This document shows positions 46,638-57,888 of a stretch of 64,000 nt of DNA, in pieces (position 1 is the first letter of the stretch; each line of letters begins with the position of its first letter). Source of the DNA: Pleurotus ostreatus/Saccharomyces cerevisiae fusant (Eukaryota; Opisthokonta). The stretch is from NCBI GenBank assembly GCA_024196135.1, contig JAMQCK010000031.1, positions 92,971 to 156,970 of the forward strand. The letters are read 5' to 3'. The position numbers and the translations under genes were made by a program. Under the pieces are notes generated by a model. It saw nothing but the letters and a program-made list of their open reading frames with translations, searched no databases and was not told where the DNA came from.

Positions 46638-48786
46638 ATGCCGCGAGACTACGCTAACCCCCCGAAGGGCGTCTGCCGACAATACTACCGCGACGGAAGG
46701 TGTTCTAGCAGGGGAATTTGCCGCTACCGGCATGTTTGCCCCTCGCAGGCGAGTACGCCCCATGTCCCTCCTTGTCGTGTTCTCACTTTGGGCGTCTTCA
46801 CTAATACAGAGATACGTTGAGCCCGCTGAGGGATGGCCGGAGACACCAAGGCGTACTGCCTTCGTACGCAAGTCGCCGACGACCGTGCGGCGGCCCCACT
46901 CGTTCAGTTCACGCGCGTCCGAATGTTCCCCCGCGGCGCCCCCGTTCCACCCTCGGTCGTATGCTTCAGAGGAGCCGGTTGGCTTCCCTGAGCGCTCGCG
47001 CGCGCTGCGGAAGATCGCACAGGCCGCCGAACGTCGCGGACGCGTCGGCCCACACAGTGCTACGGACGCGGACGCTGAGGCAGGCTCCTCCGCTCTGGAG
47101 TCAAGCTCTCCCGCCCCCACGACGGAGTTCTCGTCTGCTGTCGAGTCCGACTCCTCCGCCCTGCAGTCTCCCCCTTCATCCGTCGATCATGGGCTGCCGA
47201 TGACGGTGGCCAATCTCGCCGGCCTGAATCCTGCGGCGCCGGTGTTCAAGCCGAGAACTTCTATGCAGAGCGACGCGACGGTCAGGCCCACCCCACGGCG
47301 TGCTCGGCAGTGGCGGTCCAACCGCCAGGCGCAGCGACATCCCCAGCAAAGACCTCTCGCCCCCGCGGGCCCGAGCGGTCTGAATGCGTCCACGTCCTCT
47401 GCGGCAACTGTGAAACTTGAAGATCTCCTGCCATCTCCACCGCCAGAGCTGATCCCCAAGCCCCCGCTCGACTCGAAGGCGGAACGTCATAAGCGCCTTA
47501 TCGACGGCTCCATCGTCACTTTCGGCGGAGGGCTCACCGTCCAGCGCGTCTTCTCGCCATCCGAGACACAGTGCGTGATAGCCAACGGCCTGCCTGTGGA
47601 AGCTCCGTTGGGGATCGTCGCCTGCATCTTGCAGGCGATGCACGTACCCTCGGATAGTTTCTCTGTTCTGATAGGGCGCACTTTGAAGGAGGACAGCGGG
47701 GGTACTATTGCGCAAGCATACGTTCTCGTGGAGAACTCGGCCGCGGACGCGCTCATCGCGCGCTCGCTGGGTCCTCGCACGGGGGCCGTCAGGTTCTGCG
47801 GTCAAGAGCTGCAGTTCATGCGCTCTCGGACATCTACCGAACTCCGCATCCCCCTTAACCAAACTCACTGCACCGTCGAGTGGCAGCCTCCGACCTTCAC
47901 CTGGGAGGCCGTGTACATGAACCCGCAAGCCCTCTCGCAGAAGTTCGACGACCTCAACAACCACTCGGTATGGGCGGAGACGCGCAAGCCGGTTCGCGCG
48001 TCCGTCGTTCCGCCCGTACAGATCTCTCGCAACTGCCACGCCTATGTGCTCAGCATTCCGGGCGTTCCCAGCAGCAAGACCTCCGCCGACATGATCAGCC
48101 TCACGGAGACCGCCTGCGTCCAACGCTTGCCCTTGACGTTCGAGGACTACGAGCGAGGAGCGAACGACTTGCGCGCGGCCCTTTCCTGCGCCGGCCTGAG
48201 GGTGGACGTGTCCGAAGCTACCTCTTCGGACGACGTGACCGGCAACCCCTTGTACAAGATCTACTTCCCCATGGCCGACCTCGTCCCCGTGTATGTCGCG
48301 CTGCCTCCGGACTATCGCCCGCTCGAGCGCGGTCAGGACATCGTCAAGTGGTGCCGCAGGCTGGAGCTGTGTGCTGCGTTGAACCCGGTGCTGTCGAGGG
48401 ACCAAGCCGCAGTGTGGATCGCGGAGCGCTTCGGGGCCGAGGAGATCCTGGGGCTCGTCGACGGCGATGACATTGCCGTCTTCGACCCGCCCTCCGTCGA
48501 TGCTGTGCATGTCGAGCAGGCGCCCTCCTGCAACAAGTGTGGGCGCTACGTGCAAGTGCAGGTGCCCTGGTGTGGACACCCTTTGTGCAACAAGTGCCTC
48601 GCGCGGGTCGTTCAGCATGCACGGAACTTTCCTCTCCGGTGTGAAGTTCGCAGCTGTGGCGAGCTGACGCCGGTGCATATGCTGCGCGCTGCTGCCGGGG
48701 CAGGCGCCTTCGAGACCTGCTTGCGCAGGGCCTTCCAGGCGCAAGGGGTTGCCTCTGGGGACCTCGTTCCCTGCCGGATGGACTAA
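46638..48786 (+). CDS. CCCH finger plus RING1 protein, truncated RBR-type
   Basis: Two exons: 46638 to 46733 (GT donor) or 46748 (GC donor), then 46810-48786; both choices keep frame and give 690 or 695 residues. Exon 1 encodes a CCCH zinc finger (Cys13, Cys22, Cys28, His32). The middle is a Ser/Pro-rich stretch, then an RRM-like region around LTVQRVFSPSETQCVIANGL and an ordered region with YKIYFPMADLVPVYVAL. At about residues 606-655 is a RING of RBR type: CNKCGRY, WCGHPLCNKCL and RCEVRSC. In RBR E3 ligases an IBR and a catalytic RING2 follow; here the chain stops about 35 residues later at DLVPCRMD. So either this is a RING1-only relative that recruits an E2, or a gene cut short by a stop. 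CCCH plus RBR combinations occur in mushrooms; the rest is inference. Confidence 0.78.
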
Positions 48787-49336
48787 TGGAAGAACTGCGG
48801 CGTTCTCTCCATGACGCTCTCAACCTCCTCGTGATGCTGGCGGGCATCTTACAACCTCCCTTGTCCACGGACTTTTCCTCGTCGACTGTTTCGTGCTTTG
48901 CAGTCCTCCTGCTTAACTTATTAACTTATTTCGAGATTGACTCCACCTTCGGGCGTCGAGCGGCAATCTCGTACACACTCCTTAATCCCTCGTCGTCGTC
49001 TGCTCTTGTGTACTGCTTACTTGCATCGCATCCTGCTGTCTTGTAACCGTACCACCACGACATGGCTGCTTGTCCTCGATGTAGTGTACTATATCCTGTT
49101 GACTAGCCCTTCTGTACTTTTATCCTAATCGAAGGTACCATGTACTTTCATCCATCGTGCCCCGTGCTTCCGACTCCGCCGAAAGTTGAACATGCGTGAC
49201 GGGTCCCGATCCTCCATCACCTGACGTGACAACGCGCGTCACGTCATCCCCGATTCCAGACGCGGGCCTCCGCCGCCCTCGACGCCAATGCGCGTTCCGT
49301 GCATACACGTCCGTTAACAGCTTGCTTTCAACCACC
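48787..49336. other. 3' flank and COQ4 promoter region
   Basis: Between the RING gene and COQ4. The DNA just downstream of 48786 was checked for IBR-type CxxC codons in the same frame and none were evident near the stop. No gene is seen. Confidence 0.5.
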
Positions 49337-50306
49337 ATGTCCTTGACGGCGACAGCCCGGCGAAATGCGATCGCAACTGCGTCAAGATGCCTGAAGCGCA
49401 GCCTTCCCTCTGTCGTGGCGGTGCGCCGGACGGTGTCGACTAAGCCGTACCCGGAATTCATCAAGCTGAACTGGTTTGAGAACGCGTTTTTGGCCGTAGG
49501 CTCTGGGTTGGTAGCTCTGGCGAACCCGAGGAGGGGAGGTGCGTGCTTAAAGCAGACTGTACGCGCGGGGGAACTCATCTGTGATCGTAGACATGGTCGC
49601 TACTCTTGCGGAGACGACGGCGGGCCCAAGTCTCCCGCGCCTTCGGGATATCATGCTGAAGAGCGAGGAGGGGCGTCAGATCCTCAAGGAGCGACCGCGC
49701 ATCAACACGAACACGGTGGACATGGAAGCGCTGGACAAGATGCCGGAGGGCTCGTTCGGCAAGTCGTATGTGACCTGGCTTCACCGATGTGGCGTGACCC
49801 CAGATACTCGCGCTCCGGTGAGTATTTCCCTTTGATACTCTGCTTGTGTATCTCAATGCTCTACATAGGTCCAATACATCGAGGATCCCGAGCTCGCGTA
49901 CGTGATGCAGCGCTACCGCGAGTGCCACGATTTCTACCACGCCATCGTCAACATGCCCGTGAGCGTCGAATACGAAGTCGCCGTCAAGGCCTTTGAGTTC
50001 GCGAATCTCGGCATCCCCATGACCGGCCTGGGTGCTGCGCTCGGTCCCCTGCGTACCACTGGCGAGCGCCGGCGACGGCTTATGACCGAGTTCATGCCTT
50101 GGGCGCTGCGTTGCGGGAGCAGCGCTAGAAGCCTCATCACTGTGTACTGGGAGAAGCGATGGGATCAGAACATCGAGGACATGAAGCGGGAGTTTGGCAT
50201 CTGGGACCCGCCCGCACCGAAGTGGAGGCTGAAGCCGCTGAAGGAGGCAGAGCTCGCGGCGGCGAAGAGGAAGCAGATGGAGCAGGCGACGAAGGCGACT
50301 TTGTAG
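49337..50306 (+). CDS. COQ4: Ubiquinone biosynthesis protein Coq4
   Basis: Three exons: 49337-49538, 49591-49817 and 49869-50306, in phase, 288 residues. The N-terminus is basic and Ser/Thr/Arg-rich without acids (MSLTATARRNAIATASRCLK), a mitochondrial targeting sequence. NPRRGDMVATLAETT marks the family start. The metal-binding signature HDxxHx11E is complete: His163, Asp164, His167, Glu179 in CHDFYHAIVNMPVSVEYE. Coq4 sits on the matrix face of the inner membrane, organises the CoQ synthome, and has been shown to act in ring C1 decarboxylation and hydroxylation. Length and blocks (GKSYVTWLHRCGVTPDTRAP, GLGAALGPLR) are standard. Start context CACCATGT is good. Confidence 0.93.
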
Positions 50307-50700
50307 TAGTAGCTTGAGGTGAGTGAAGCAATCTGCTTCGCTGGACTGCAGATAACAGGGTAGTTAGCGCGCGATGCCAAATTTATCCACAACTTTCCAT
50401 GCACAGGACTACCCCAAGTGACGTTAAGCGCCCGTGTGTATGAGCTCTAAACAAACGTGAGCGAAAGCATTGCCTCCCAGCCGGACGTGAATTGCCCGCG
50501 GAGGGCTGCCAGCACGTGTGTGCGGTAGCTCGGTGGGGAGCACGCCCACGGGACGCCTCCAAGGGCTGCATCGCCTATTTCCAGTACTCTAACCTATCAG
50601 ATCTGCGTGTTTCGCGCAATTGTACTTCGCGACATCAGCGTGGCCTAGCCTTGTCACAAGCGGGGCGTTTGGACGAAGCTTGCTGCGCCGCGAGGCGTCC
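50307..50700. other. Intergenic between COQ4 and the next plus-strand gene
   Basis: COQ4 3' flank, then upstream DNA of the membrane-protein gene. No gene is seen. Confidence 0.5.
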
Positions 50701-50707
50701 TATATAT
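50701..50707 (+). promoter_or_regulatory. TATA box
   Basis: TATATAT 92 bases upstream of the ATG at 50793, followed by a CT-rich stretch. Fits the core promoter of the membrane-protein gene. Confidence 0.5.
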
Positions 50708-50792
50708 TGTGGCAGGCGTGTTTAGTTCCCCGTCATCTTCCTTGTATCCATTTCGCCCTTCCCCCACCTCCACGTCAAATCGAGCCACCGGT

Positions 50793-51771
50793 ATGCGCCC
50801 CTCAAGGCTCTCGTTCTTACTTCTAGCCACTCTCCAGCAGGTGGATGCCGCCCACTTCTATCCTGAATGACACACGCTAAGGGTCAAACAGCTATGTGGG
50901 GCGTTGAGCCTCCCGCGCGATGACCAGCAGCTACTGTCTGCCGATATGTGGGATTGCATGACGCGGCTGAGCGACTTACAGGGTCAGCCCGGAGTGCGTC
51001 TTCCCTACATTTCTACAAGACCTAATCGGACTAACATCGCCGTAGGGAGCGAGGAACTGGCGAGAATACGTCTGCGATCTCGGCGCGGACTTCGTTGTCC
51101 TTCCGCGATCCGTCCTCCCCTCGATCCCAGCAAACGCCAGCGACCCTGATGTTGACCCTACACATCGGAAATCTCTCGCACGTCGGGAGCCTCATGCACG
51201 GCGCGATGACTGCAAGGAGGATCTCGAGGACCTCGAAGAGAAGTACAAGAAGGCGGAGAAGGAGCTTGAAGACATGAAGCACGAGCGAATCGGCTTTATC
51301 CTCCTCGCGGTCGGTGCCGGCGCATTTGCCCTTGTCCTCGCTGCATGCCTCGCAGCGCAGGTGCTGCGCGTCAAGCGGGGCAAGAAGAAGTACAGGGTTC
51401 TCTCGCAGCAGTTCGACGGCAGCCAGGTCAGCCATGCCATCGGCGCCGGCGCGCACCACTCCACTCCCTACGAGGGCGCCGCTCACCACGCGCGCGGATC
51501 CTACGACGACCCCTTCACCCCGAAGAACGATGGGCATGTAGTGATGCGGAGCGTGGTGTCGTTCAGTGACACGGACACTATGGTCAGCGGGAAGAAGCCT
51601 GGCTATGGTCACGACCGATTCGGCAGTTACAGCTCTGTGCGCAGCTCGGGTTCGGAGGACACGGTGCGAGACGATCATAGTGTTGCCTCCGGCTCGCGTC
51701 CAGCTAGTCGAGCTGGGCTCCCTCCGAGTGGCCTAGGAAAGTCCAGCTATGGTGCAGAGGGTGATCATTGA
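50793..51771 (+). CDS. Type I single-pass membrane protein, unknown function
   Basis: Three exons: 50793-50840, 50892-50993 and 51046-51771, in phase, 291 residues. A signal peptide (MRPSRLSFLLLATLQQLCGA) leads an ectodomain of about 110 residues with four to five Cys (DMWDCMTRL, REYVCDLGADFVVLP) and one N-glycosylation site (NAS). An acidic/basic coiled-coil helix (DLEDLEEKYKKAEKELEDM) precedes the membrane segment at about residues 133-157, which is stopped by KRGKKK. The cytosolic tail of about 130 residues is rich in Ser, Gly and His. I do not recognise the ectodomain. RRE and RRDD before the coiled coil could be dibasic (Kex2-type) sites. The donor after codon 16 (GTGGAT) is weak; reading through it meets a stop after Tyr-Pro-Glu. 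Confidence 0.65.
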
Positions 51772-52270
51772 CAAGGCGGTCTTGGCTGAACGTTACGGTT
51801 ATCTTATATGGACTTGCGTTGGGGCTTTCCATTGTACTATGCTTCATCTTTTCCTTCTCATCCACCACGAGTACTCATAGCATCCTAATTATCTGTGTGC
51901 GTAGACATATTTACAGAGGCGTCGCGTATGGCGACGGACTAGTAATACACTCCTTGATCCAGAAAGACAACGTCCTGGGTATAGTACCTGATATATATGA
52001 CCACACAAACGGCCTCGAGCCTGTATCTATCGGTCGGAGGCTCACCGCCTTGACGACCGTGTCCGATATACATCCAAGTCAATGTGGTCGGGCTCGAAGT
52101 CGGCCTCTGAGTCGTAAACGGTCAGAGCTTGCGTGGTGAGGATGGGTGCGGAGGTGGTGCTGCGGTCGCAATACTGTGTAGCCTCTCGCTTCTGTGCGAA
52201 GATAAGCAAGAGGAGGCGGCTGCAGAAGACGGCATGAAGGTCATGCTGGGCGCTATGGACATGGCGTGTC
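51772..52270. other. Spacer between convergent genes
   Basis: 3' flanks of the type I membrane protein gene and the DUF6533 gene. The plus-strand frame at 51768-52139 overlaps the preceding stop and looks spurious. Confidence 0.5.
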
Positions 52271-53690
52271 TTATATCAGTACCGTCTGCGGAGCAAAAGA
52301 GAAACGTCATTGCAAGGATAGCCAGTTAGCATGTGCCTGAAAAGGATGTGAGGATGGAGCGCCGACATGACTTTTCGACCACTTACGGGTATCATCAGAA
52401 TTGAGAGGTTTTGGATTATAGAGACAGCTATTTCAGGTTCAACTGAGGTCGCCTAACAAGCGAGGGGACACCGCACCTAAGGTCATCGCCGAGAAGGCGA
52501 ATCCTGCGATGCTGTCAGAGCTGGTAGACGACGAAGACGAGGCTCGGCATACCTTGTCGGTAGAGCTGGATGATCCAATCTTCTCGTCCCGATCGCATGA
52601 CACGAACTTCGGGAAAGCTAATCAGGGTGCGCCTGGGAAACATCAGCGTCAGAACTCACGATGTTGCACCGCCTTGTAACCCGTAAGGATAACAATAGCT
52701 GCGATCCGTGAGAAGAGATGATGAATAGACGCGATTGTTGGCACGCACCGAGCTCGCATACCGTCAAGAGAAGGTAGGCTATTCCGAGAATTGGGCTGGA
52801 AGTACCGACGCAACCCTTCCGCGGCTCTCCTCCGTCGTATACTGCACGAAAAGGCTCGAGATTAGCCGACGAGCGGGGATATGTGGATGTACCGCTGGAG
52901 AAGCATGTGCGGGAGGTTTGAGAGGGGATGGTCACATACGCTGGAGTTTCGAGAGCTGCCACATGTCGATCACCGTGCCGGGAAGGACAGTGAGGCCATA
53001 AATGAGTAGGCATGTTATGAGCATGGCGCGGCTGGCGCCGTATAGGGCGTAAGTACGGAGGAGAAGAATGGCTTGTAGAGCGAAGGACGATAATGATTGA
53101 GCGCTGGTAGTGGGTAGGATGGAAGTGGAAGGCGCTCACCTTCGCAAACATCGAAGGTCACACATGCAAGGACTGGTTTGAGCGCTCGTCAGGCGTTGGA
53201 AGCATATGCAGTAGCATGATAGGGTACGGACCAGTGTAGATCTGATTGTATAGCTTGCATTGCGCCGCTGTATTCGTCCAAAACATCGCTATATTGGTGT
53301 TGAGTTGGGTGATCGAAGTGGGCGCTGTTCACGTACTGCGAAAAGACACGATGCTGGTTACAAACGGAGCATAGCGCACGTAGAAGTACAGGTAGTTGCC
53401 TACGCCCTGGGCGGTGCGTGAGCCTGGTGTCGCGCCCCAGTCAGTTTAGCGCGTACCCAGCGTCCGCGCCAGACCAGGTCAACCTATAGAGCAATTCTTC
53501 GTTAGAAAGGATAGCAAGTTTTGGCATGCAACGCACCTCTTCAAAGATAGTGCATAACGTGTCGTACCAGAGCAACGTCAGTCCCGCGAGAGCAGCGAAG
53601 ATCTCATGCTCCGACGTCTGGTGGGTAGTCAGTACGTCTCCGTCGCGTCGCTAATCTCGATCGGCGCACGTATTGGAGCGGGGGGCTCAT
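52271..53690 (-). pseudogene. DUF6533 seven-helix protein, possibly frame-broken
   Basis: Exons read as 53690-53670, 53617-53537, 53483-53457, 53406-53337, 53288-53232, 53172-53140, 53071-52940, 52841-52749, 52698-52660, 52632-52553, 52503-52477, 52427-52387 and about 52285-52271. The N-terminus EHEIFAALAGLTLLWYDTLC is the DUF6533 signature. Later blocks are YLYFYVRYAPFVTSIVS, AILLLRTYALYGASRAM, LITCLLIYGLTVLPGTVIDM, GTSSPILGIAYLLLTVCELA and EVRVMRSGREDWIIQLYRQ. These are abundant mushroom membrane proteins of unknown role. All joins keep phase except between 52660 and 52632. There the gap is only 27 bases, too short for a usual intron, and the downstream family frame (RTLISFPEV) is off by one. 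That suggests a small indel, an unusual splice or a sequence error, so the gene may be inactive. Confidence 0.6.
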
Positions 53691-54230
53691 CAGTGAGCCC
53701 CTCGGAGGTGAGAGAGGGGGCGGGGGGCCAAAGTGCCTGCAGCCAAAGTGCCGTGTTGGCGGGCCACGGTGGTCGGGTTGGCGGGCAGAGACAAGCCAGC
53801 GACGCGCAGATGGCGCGCGTTCCGACTCGCATCTCATCGGCTTCTCCGTGTGTGTGGCACCGGAGATATCATATCGCGATCTTCCTTCCTCATGTCGGGC
53901 CGATGGTTATGGCGCAGGTGCCTGACCACTGGACCTACTGCGGAAGTTCAAAACAAGGGAGACGTACCGTGTGTTAGACATATAGATCTTGACTGAAGCT
54001 GCAGGATGGATGTGGTTGTTAAAGAGAAAGAAAGCGATGATCTTGGTGGAGGGACCTCGATGACTACGACTATCGGCGAGCCCAATTATGGAAGGGGAAA
54101 TATATTTGACGCGGTTACATTCTCGTCATCCGTGTGGCGAAAGAGACATGCTGAGGCTCAATGTTCTTCTGCCAAGGGTGTGAACGACTTGTACCAAGAA
54201 AGCGACGGGACGAGGCACTTACCATCGGCG
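53691..54230. other. Intergenic: DUF6533 promoter and F-box 3' flank
   Basis: Both flanking genes are on the minus strand. Only short frames; no motif seen. Confidence 0.5.
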
Positions 54231-55917
54231 CTAAAAGGCGTAGAACGACTCCATCAAATCCATCCTGCGCACCTCAACACAGTCGACCACTTCCTCCAGC
54301 TGCCGCTCCACCCCCGCATTCCACCCAAATGCCCGAGCCGACAAGCCTAAAGGTCCTGCATCGAAAAACAAGCGCTTCAGAGGGCGTCCCATCCTACGAC
54401 GCGCCTTCGCCATTTCCACCAACGCGTCTGCCAGGCTTTCCGCTGGTTCTCCGCCCAAATTCAGAGTTTCCAGCCGCGGAAGCAGGCAAGGGTCGTGCGT
54501 GCTACCAGAAAGGCCCTTGATGAAGGCTTTTGTCAAAGGCGCTTCCTTGTGCGTCAGCACGCGGAGAGTGGTCAGTCCTTGCAGCGCGTTGGTGTATAGT
54601 TCATCGAGGACGTTCTGCGGTGGGCGGTCCAGGAAGAGGCGTTCGATACGGCATGCGGAGCGAGTCAGGAAAGCCGCAAATCCGAGGTCGATATTGGCTG
54701 GGAGACCCTTCGACCTGCATATGAGTCTGCACTCCAGAAGAGCAGGCGCGGTGATGTTGGGGAGGACTATGGCGTCGGCTTCCTCCTCAATGTGTACGGA
54801 CAAGTACCGAAGGCGATGAAGAATAGTGGGTGAGTCGGGCGGCTGACCTCTCTCGTACTTGGAGCCGTCGCGATAGGACCAGCGCACGAGATTAGGGCAG
54901 CGATGCATGAAGGCCAAGGCATATGCGCCAGGCGTCCTCGTGGACAACTCTTCGATGTGCTCCCAAGGCAGGTCCGGGATGGTTTTATGGTAGCACATGC
55001 CCCACAGAGTAAAGCTTCGCAAGGCATTTGCCCCTTTAAAAATGCCGATTGCGTTGCATGCAGCTATCACGTCAACGTCCCCCTCCAGCTTCTTCAGGTG
55101 CGTTAGGGGACGGTTCGCCAGCATCGCAACTATCTCCTGTTGAAATTCTCCGAATGAACGGAACGTGGCTTCGATCCAGCGGTGCGAGTGTTCAATGAGA
55201 AGGTCCAATAGCTGCAGTTGCTCGAGGTCAAGTACCGTGGCGTACGTCATCTCAAAACGAACACAGTGTCGCAAAGGCAGATTTCCGGAATTGTCGAGAA
55301 AGGTGCGAAGCCGAGCAAGAACGATGCTGTGTTCGACTTCGCGCGCGGGGCCGAACTCGAACGCAGCCCACGCTGAATGTAGACCAGCCATGGTATCTGC
55401 GTGGAACAGTCAGAACCACCGCCTTTAATGTTGCTTGATTTGGTAGCTACGCGTAAGCCGAAAAGACGGGCTTACCTCTCCAAGTCTTGCACACGGCGCT
55501 CAGGATGATAGGCTCGCACCGCTTCCGCGAGAGGTCTATCGGCTCGTCACCGTAGCACATCTTGAAAATGATTGAGAGTATCTCTGGAGGTAGTCTGCGG
55601 ACGGGTGCAAGGTACGCGCGCTGTACTCTCCGAAGGCCTCTCAGCGCTCGTTGGCCCTCGCGAAGCTGGGCAATTAGAGCCTCGAGGTCATCTACTTCGT
55701 CTTCTATTTCCTCGACGCATTCATCCAATTGCGCGATGCTCTGGCGGACGTGCTCTGCTTCTGCAGTTGATAGTATGCGGCCAGTGCGAAGTATGATGTT
55801 ATCTGGGCCAGGTGGGGGGAGGTCAAGCTCGGCATGATATGCGTGATCGCAGCGTGACAGAGCGGGTATCGAATAGGGCACCGCCAGAGGAGCGTTTCGA
55901 CCATGCAGAAATGCCAA
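54231..55917 (-). CDS. F-box protein, tandem copy 1
   Basis: Two exons, 55917-55476 and 55396-54231, in phase, 535 residues. The N-terminus has a Cys/His start, then LDLPPPGPDNIILRTGRILS and a long coiled coil (residues 50-105). The F-box follows: YLAPVRRLPPEILSIIFKMC, with CEPIILSAVCKTWR ending at the intron. The remaining 390 residues are leucine-rich in an irregular repeat pattern (LRSFTLWGM, IEELSTRTPGAYALAFMHRC, LRYLSVHIEE, LTTLRVLTHKEAPLTKAFIK), as expected for substrate-binding LRRs. F-box proteins link substrates to SCF ubiquitin ligases through Skp1. Mushrooms carry large, fast-changing families of this type, and the target is unknown. The next gene upstream is a paralogue in the same orientation with its intron at the same place. 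Confidence 0.85.
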
Positions 55918-56073
55918 CGGAAATCAACGGAGGTTCTGGGTGACGAGAAGGAACAAGTTGGAATTACGCATCACGCATCGCACCGAGCGGACCGCCAGAC
56001 TCACGTGGTGCAGTCTCACGAACATGTGATGAGTTGAAGTACGGGGGCAATATGCCGACGAGGACTTGTCCCA

Positions 56074-57640
56074 TCAGCACGTAGACAATAAACAGAAGAC
56101 CTCGAGCGACGGATAATTCGCCTCCCTCCGAGCTTCGATTAGCGGAGGCAGAGCTGACGCGCTGAAAGTACTGTGGCCGGAAAGGTCGAGCACTACCAAG
56201 CGCGGCAGCATCCGCTCCGACGCTACCTGGCCGCTGGCTGACAGCGCGTCGAGGAAGGAGTGCGTCAACGGAGCGTCCTTAGACGCACGCAGCTTCAGCG
56301 AGGTCACAGCGCGTAGTCTCCTCAGGAAGTCTTCGGTGATCAACGCGCGAGGCGGATCGGATAGACGTAAATGGCGCAGGTCGTGCGCCCAGCGTGTGAT
56401 GTTGCCGGTGCCAGTGACCTCGGTGCTAGAATAGGCCATCCATGCCAGACTGAGGTCGCGAAGTTCCGTGGTCTCCATTCCCTCAAGGATCTTAACGTCG
56501 CTCAGAGAGTAAATGCGGATGTCGATCTTCCGCAAGCGTGGGAGGGAAGTGGGTATTGCTAGCGCTGGCAGCGGTACAGACGAAACCGCGCCCTTGTGCT
56601 CCCATACGCGCAGTTGAGGGCAGCGCCGAAGCAGCGTCAACGCATAAGCGGCGGATGCATTGGTCGAGAGCTCTTCCAGCTGATGCCACGGTATGGCCGA
56701 CTCTCCACCATCATCTTCCGCTGTTACATTCGAGTCCTCCTGGATGACCAGACGGCGGAGAGTACAAACTCCATTGAAGAAGCTCATATCTCCCCTGGTA
56801 AAATCGCTCCGCTTGACTTCGAGAGTGGTCAGGCAGGATAGCGGCCGGCCCATCAGGCCGTCGAAGAAATCCCGTGTGTTGAGTCGTTTGTCAGCCCAGC
56901 TACGAGGCCGTAGCGCGCTGATCAGATGAGTCCAGCGGTGCGAATGAGGGAGAAGTTCCGATAGTATTTCCTGTTGCCCATGTGGGATTCCAATTCCAGT
57001 CCCATAGCGGACCGGGTAACGCAGAGGAACGTTGCCCGAGTTTATCAGAAACGTCCTCAAACGACCAAGGAGGGACTCTAGGGTGACCCGAGACACATCC
57101 GGGGCTCGGAAATTCGCCCATATATGGTGCATGTCGAGTATAGTATCTGTACAATTGCGTGTCAGTCGTGTTCCCATTCTTGGCTGTAACGATGCCCAAT
57201 GACAGCGTACCTCTCCACGATTTACAGACTGAACCCAAAACCAGTGGCGGACAGTGCTTCAGAGTGATATCCGTGCACGGGTCCCCACAGTATAGCTTGA
57301 ATATCTCAGAGAGAACCTCGGGAGGCAGCCTGCGAATCGGCGCGAGGTATGCCTGCTGCGTGGCCCGCAGATCCTGCAGCATGCGCTCGGCATTCTCCAG
57401 ACTCGCAAGCATCTCCCACATGTCGCCTATCTCTCGCGCGATACTGTTCAGGAGCGCGTCGGTTTTCGCGGCCTCCTGCTTCATGAGCCCAGAGTCTGCA
57501 GCGGAGAGAAGGCGTCCACTGCGTAGGAACTCGTTCTGCGCGGGCGGAGAAGGTAGATTGAGGTCCAATTCCAAGTGACGCTCGCAGTGGTAACACGTAT
57601 AGAGCTTCCCATGAGATTGCTTTCGGAGAGAGCTCGCCAT
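56074..57640 (-). CDS. F-box protein, tandem copy 2
   Basis: Two exons, 57640-57211 and 57146-56074, in phase, 500 residues. The layout matches the neighbour: CYHCERHLELDLNLPSPP, then LRSGRLLSAADSG, a coiled coil, and the F-box YLAPIRRLPPEVLSEIFKLY with CPPLVLGSVCKSWR at the exon end. LRR-like sequence follows (SCLTTLEVKRSDFTRGD, CTLRRLVIQEDSN, QLEELSTNASAAYALTLLRR, LPRLRKIDIRIYSL). Intron phase and position are identical to copy 1, so the pair arose by duplication. They have diverged widely outside the F-box. Likely an SCF substrate receptor with an unknown target. Confidence 0.85.
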
Positions 57641-57888
57641 TGTGGAATCAAGGTGGTCGTTAAGGTCAACAGACTAGGTGTCACGCCAAGCGTCACACTT
57701 GCCCTCACGTGTTGCACGTGGTCAGGCTGCGATGTTCAACTTTCCGCCTGAGACGGCGAGACTTTGAGAGTGGAAGCCTGAACATGGATTCCTTTCTCCC
57801 CGTAATACAGACGTATACATATAGGGGTATGAACATCGGTCAGTACGAAGGTATAGTGGCCAAGTACTCGGGAGACCCCGTCGCCGTA

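Noticed and set aside
47176..48744. 522-codon minus-strand frame opposite the CCCH/RING gene
   Set aside because: It is the antisense shadow of the coding exon. The plus strand carries recognisable zinc motifs and this one has none.
51768..52139. 123-codon plus-strand frame with a hydrophobic start
   Set aside because: It overlaps the preceding stop and occupies the 3' flank; no start context or family.
52633..52659. A 27-nt intron in the DUF6533 gene
   Set aside because: Too short for fungal spliceosomal introns and it does not restore the frame; treated as a probable lesion instead.
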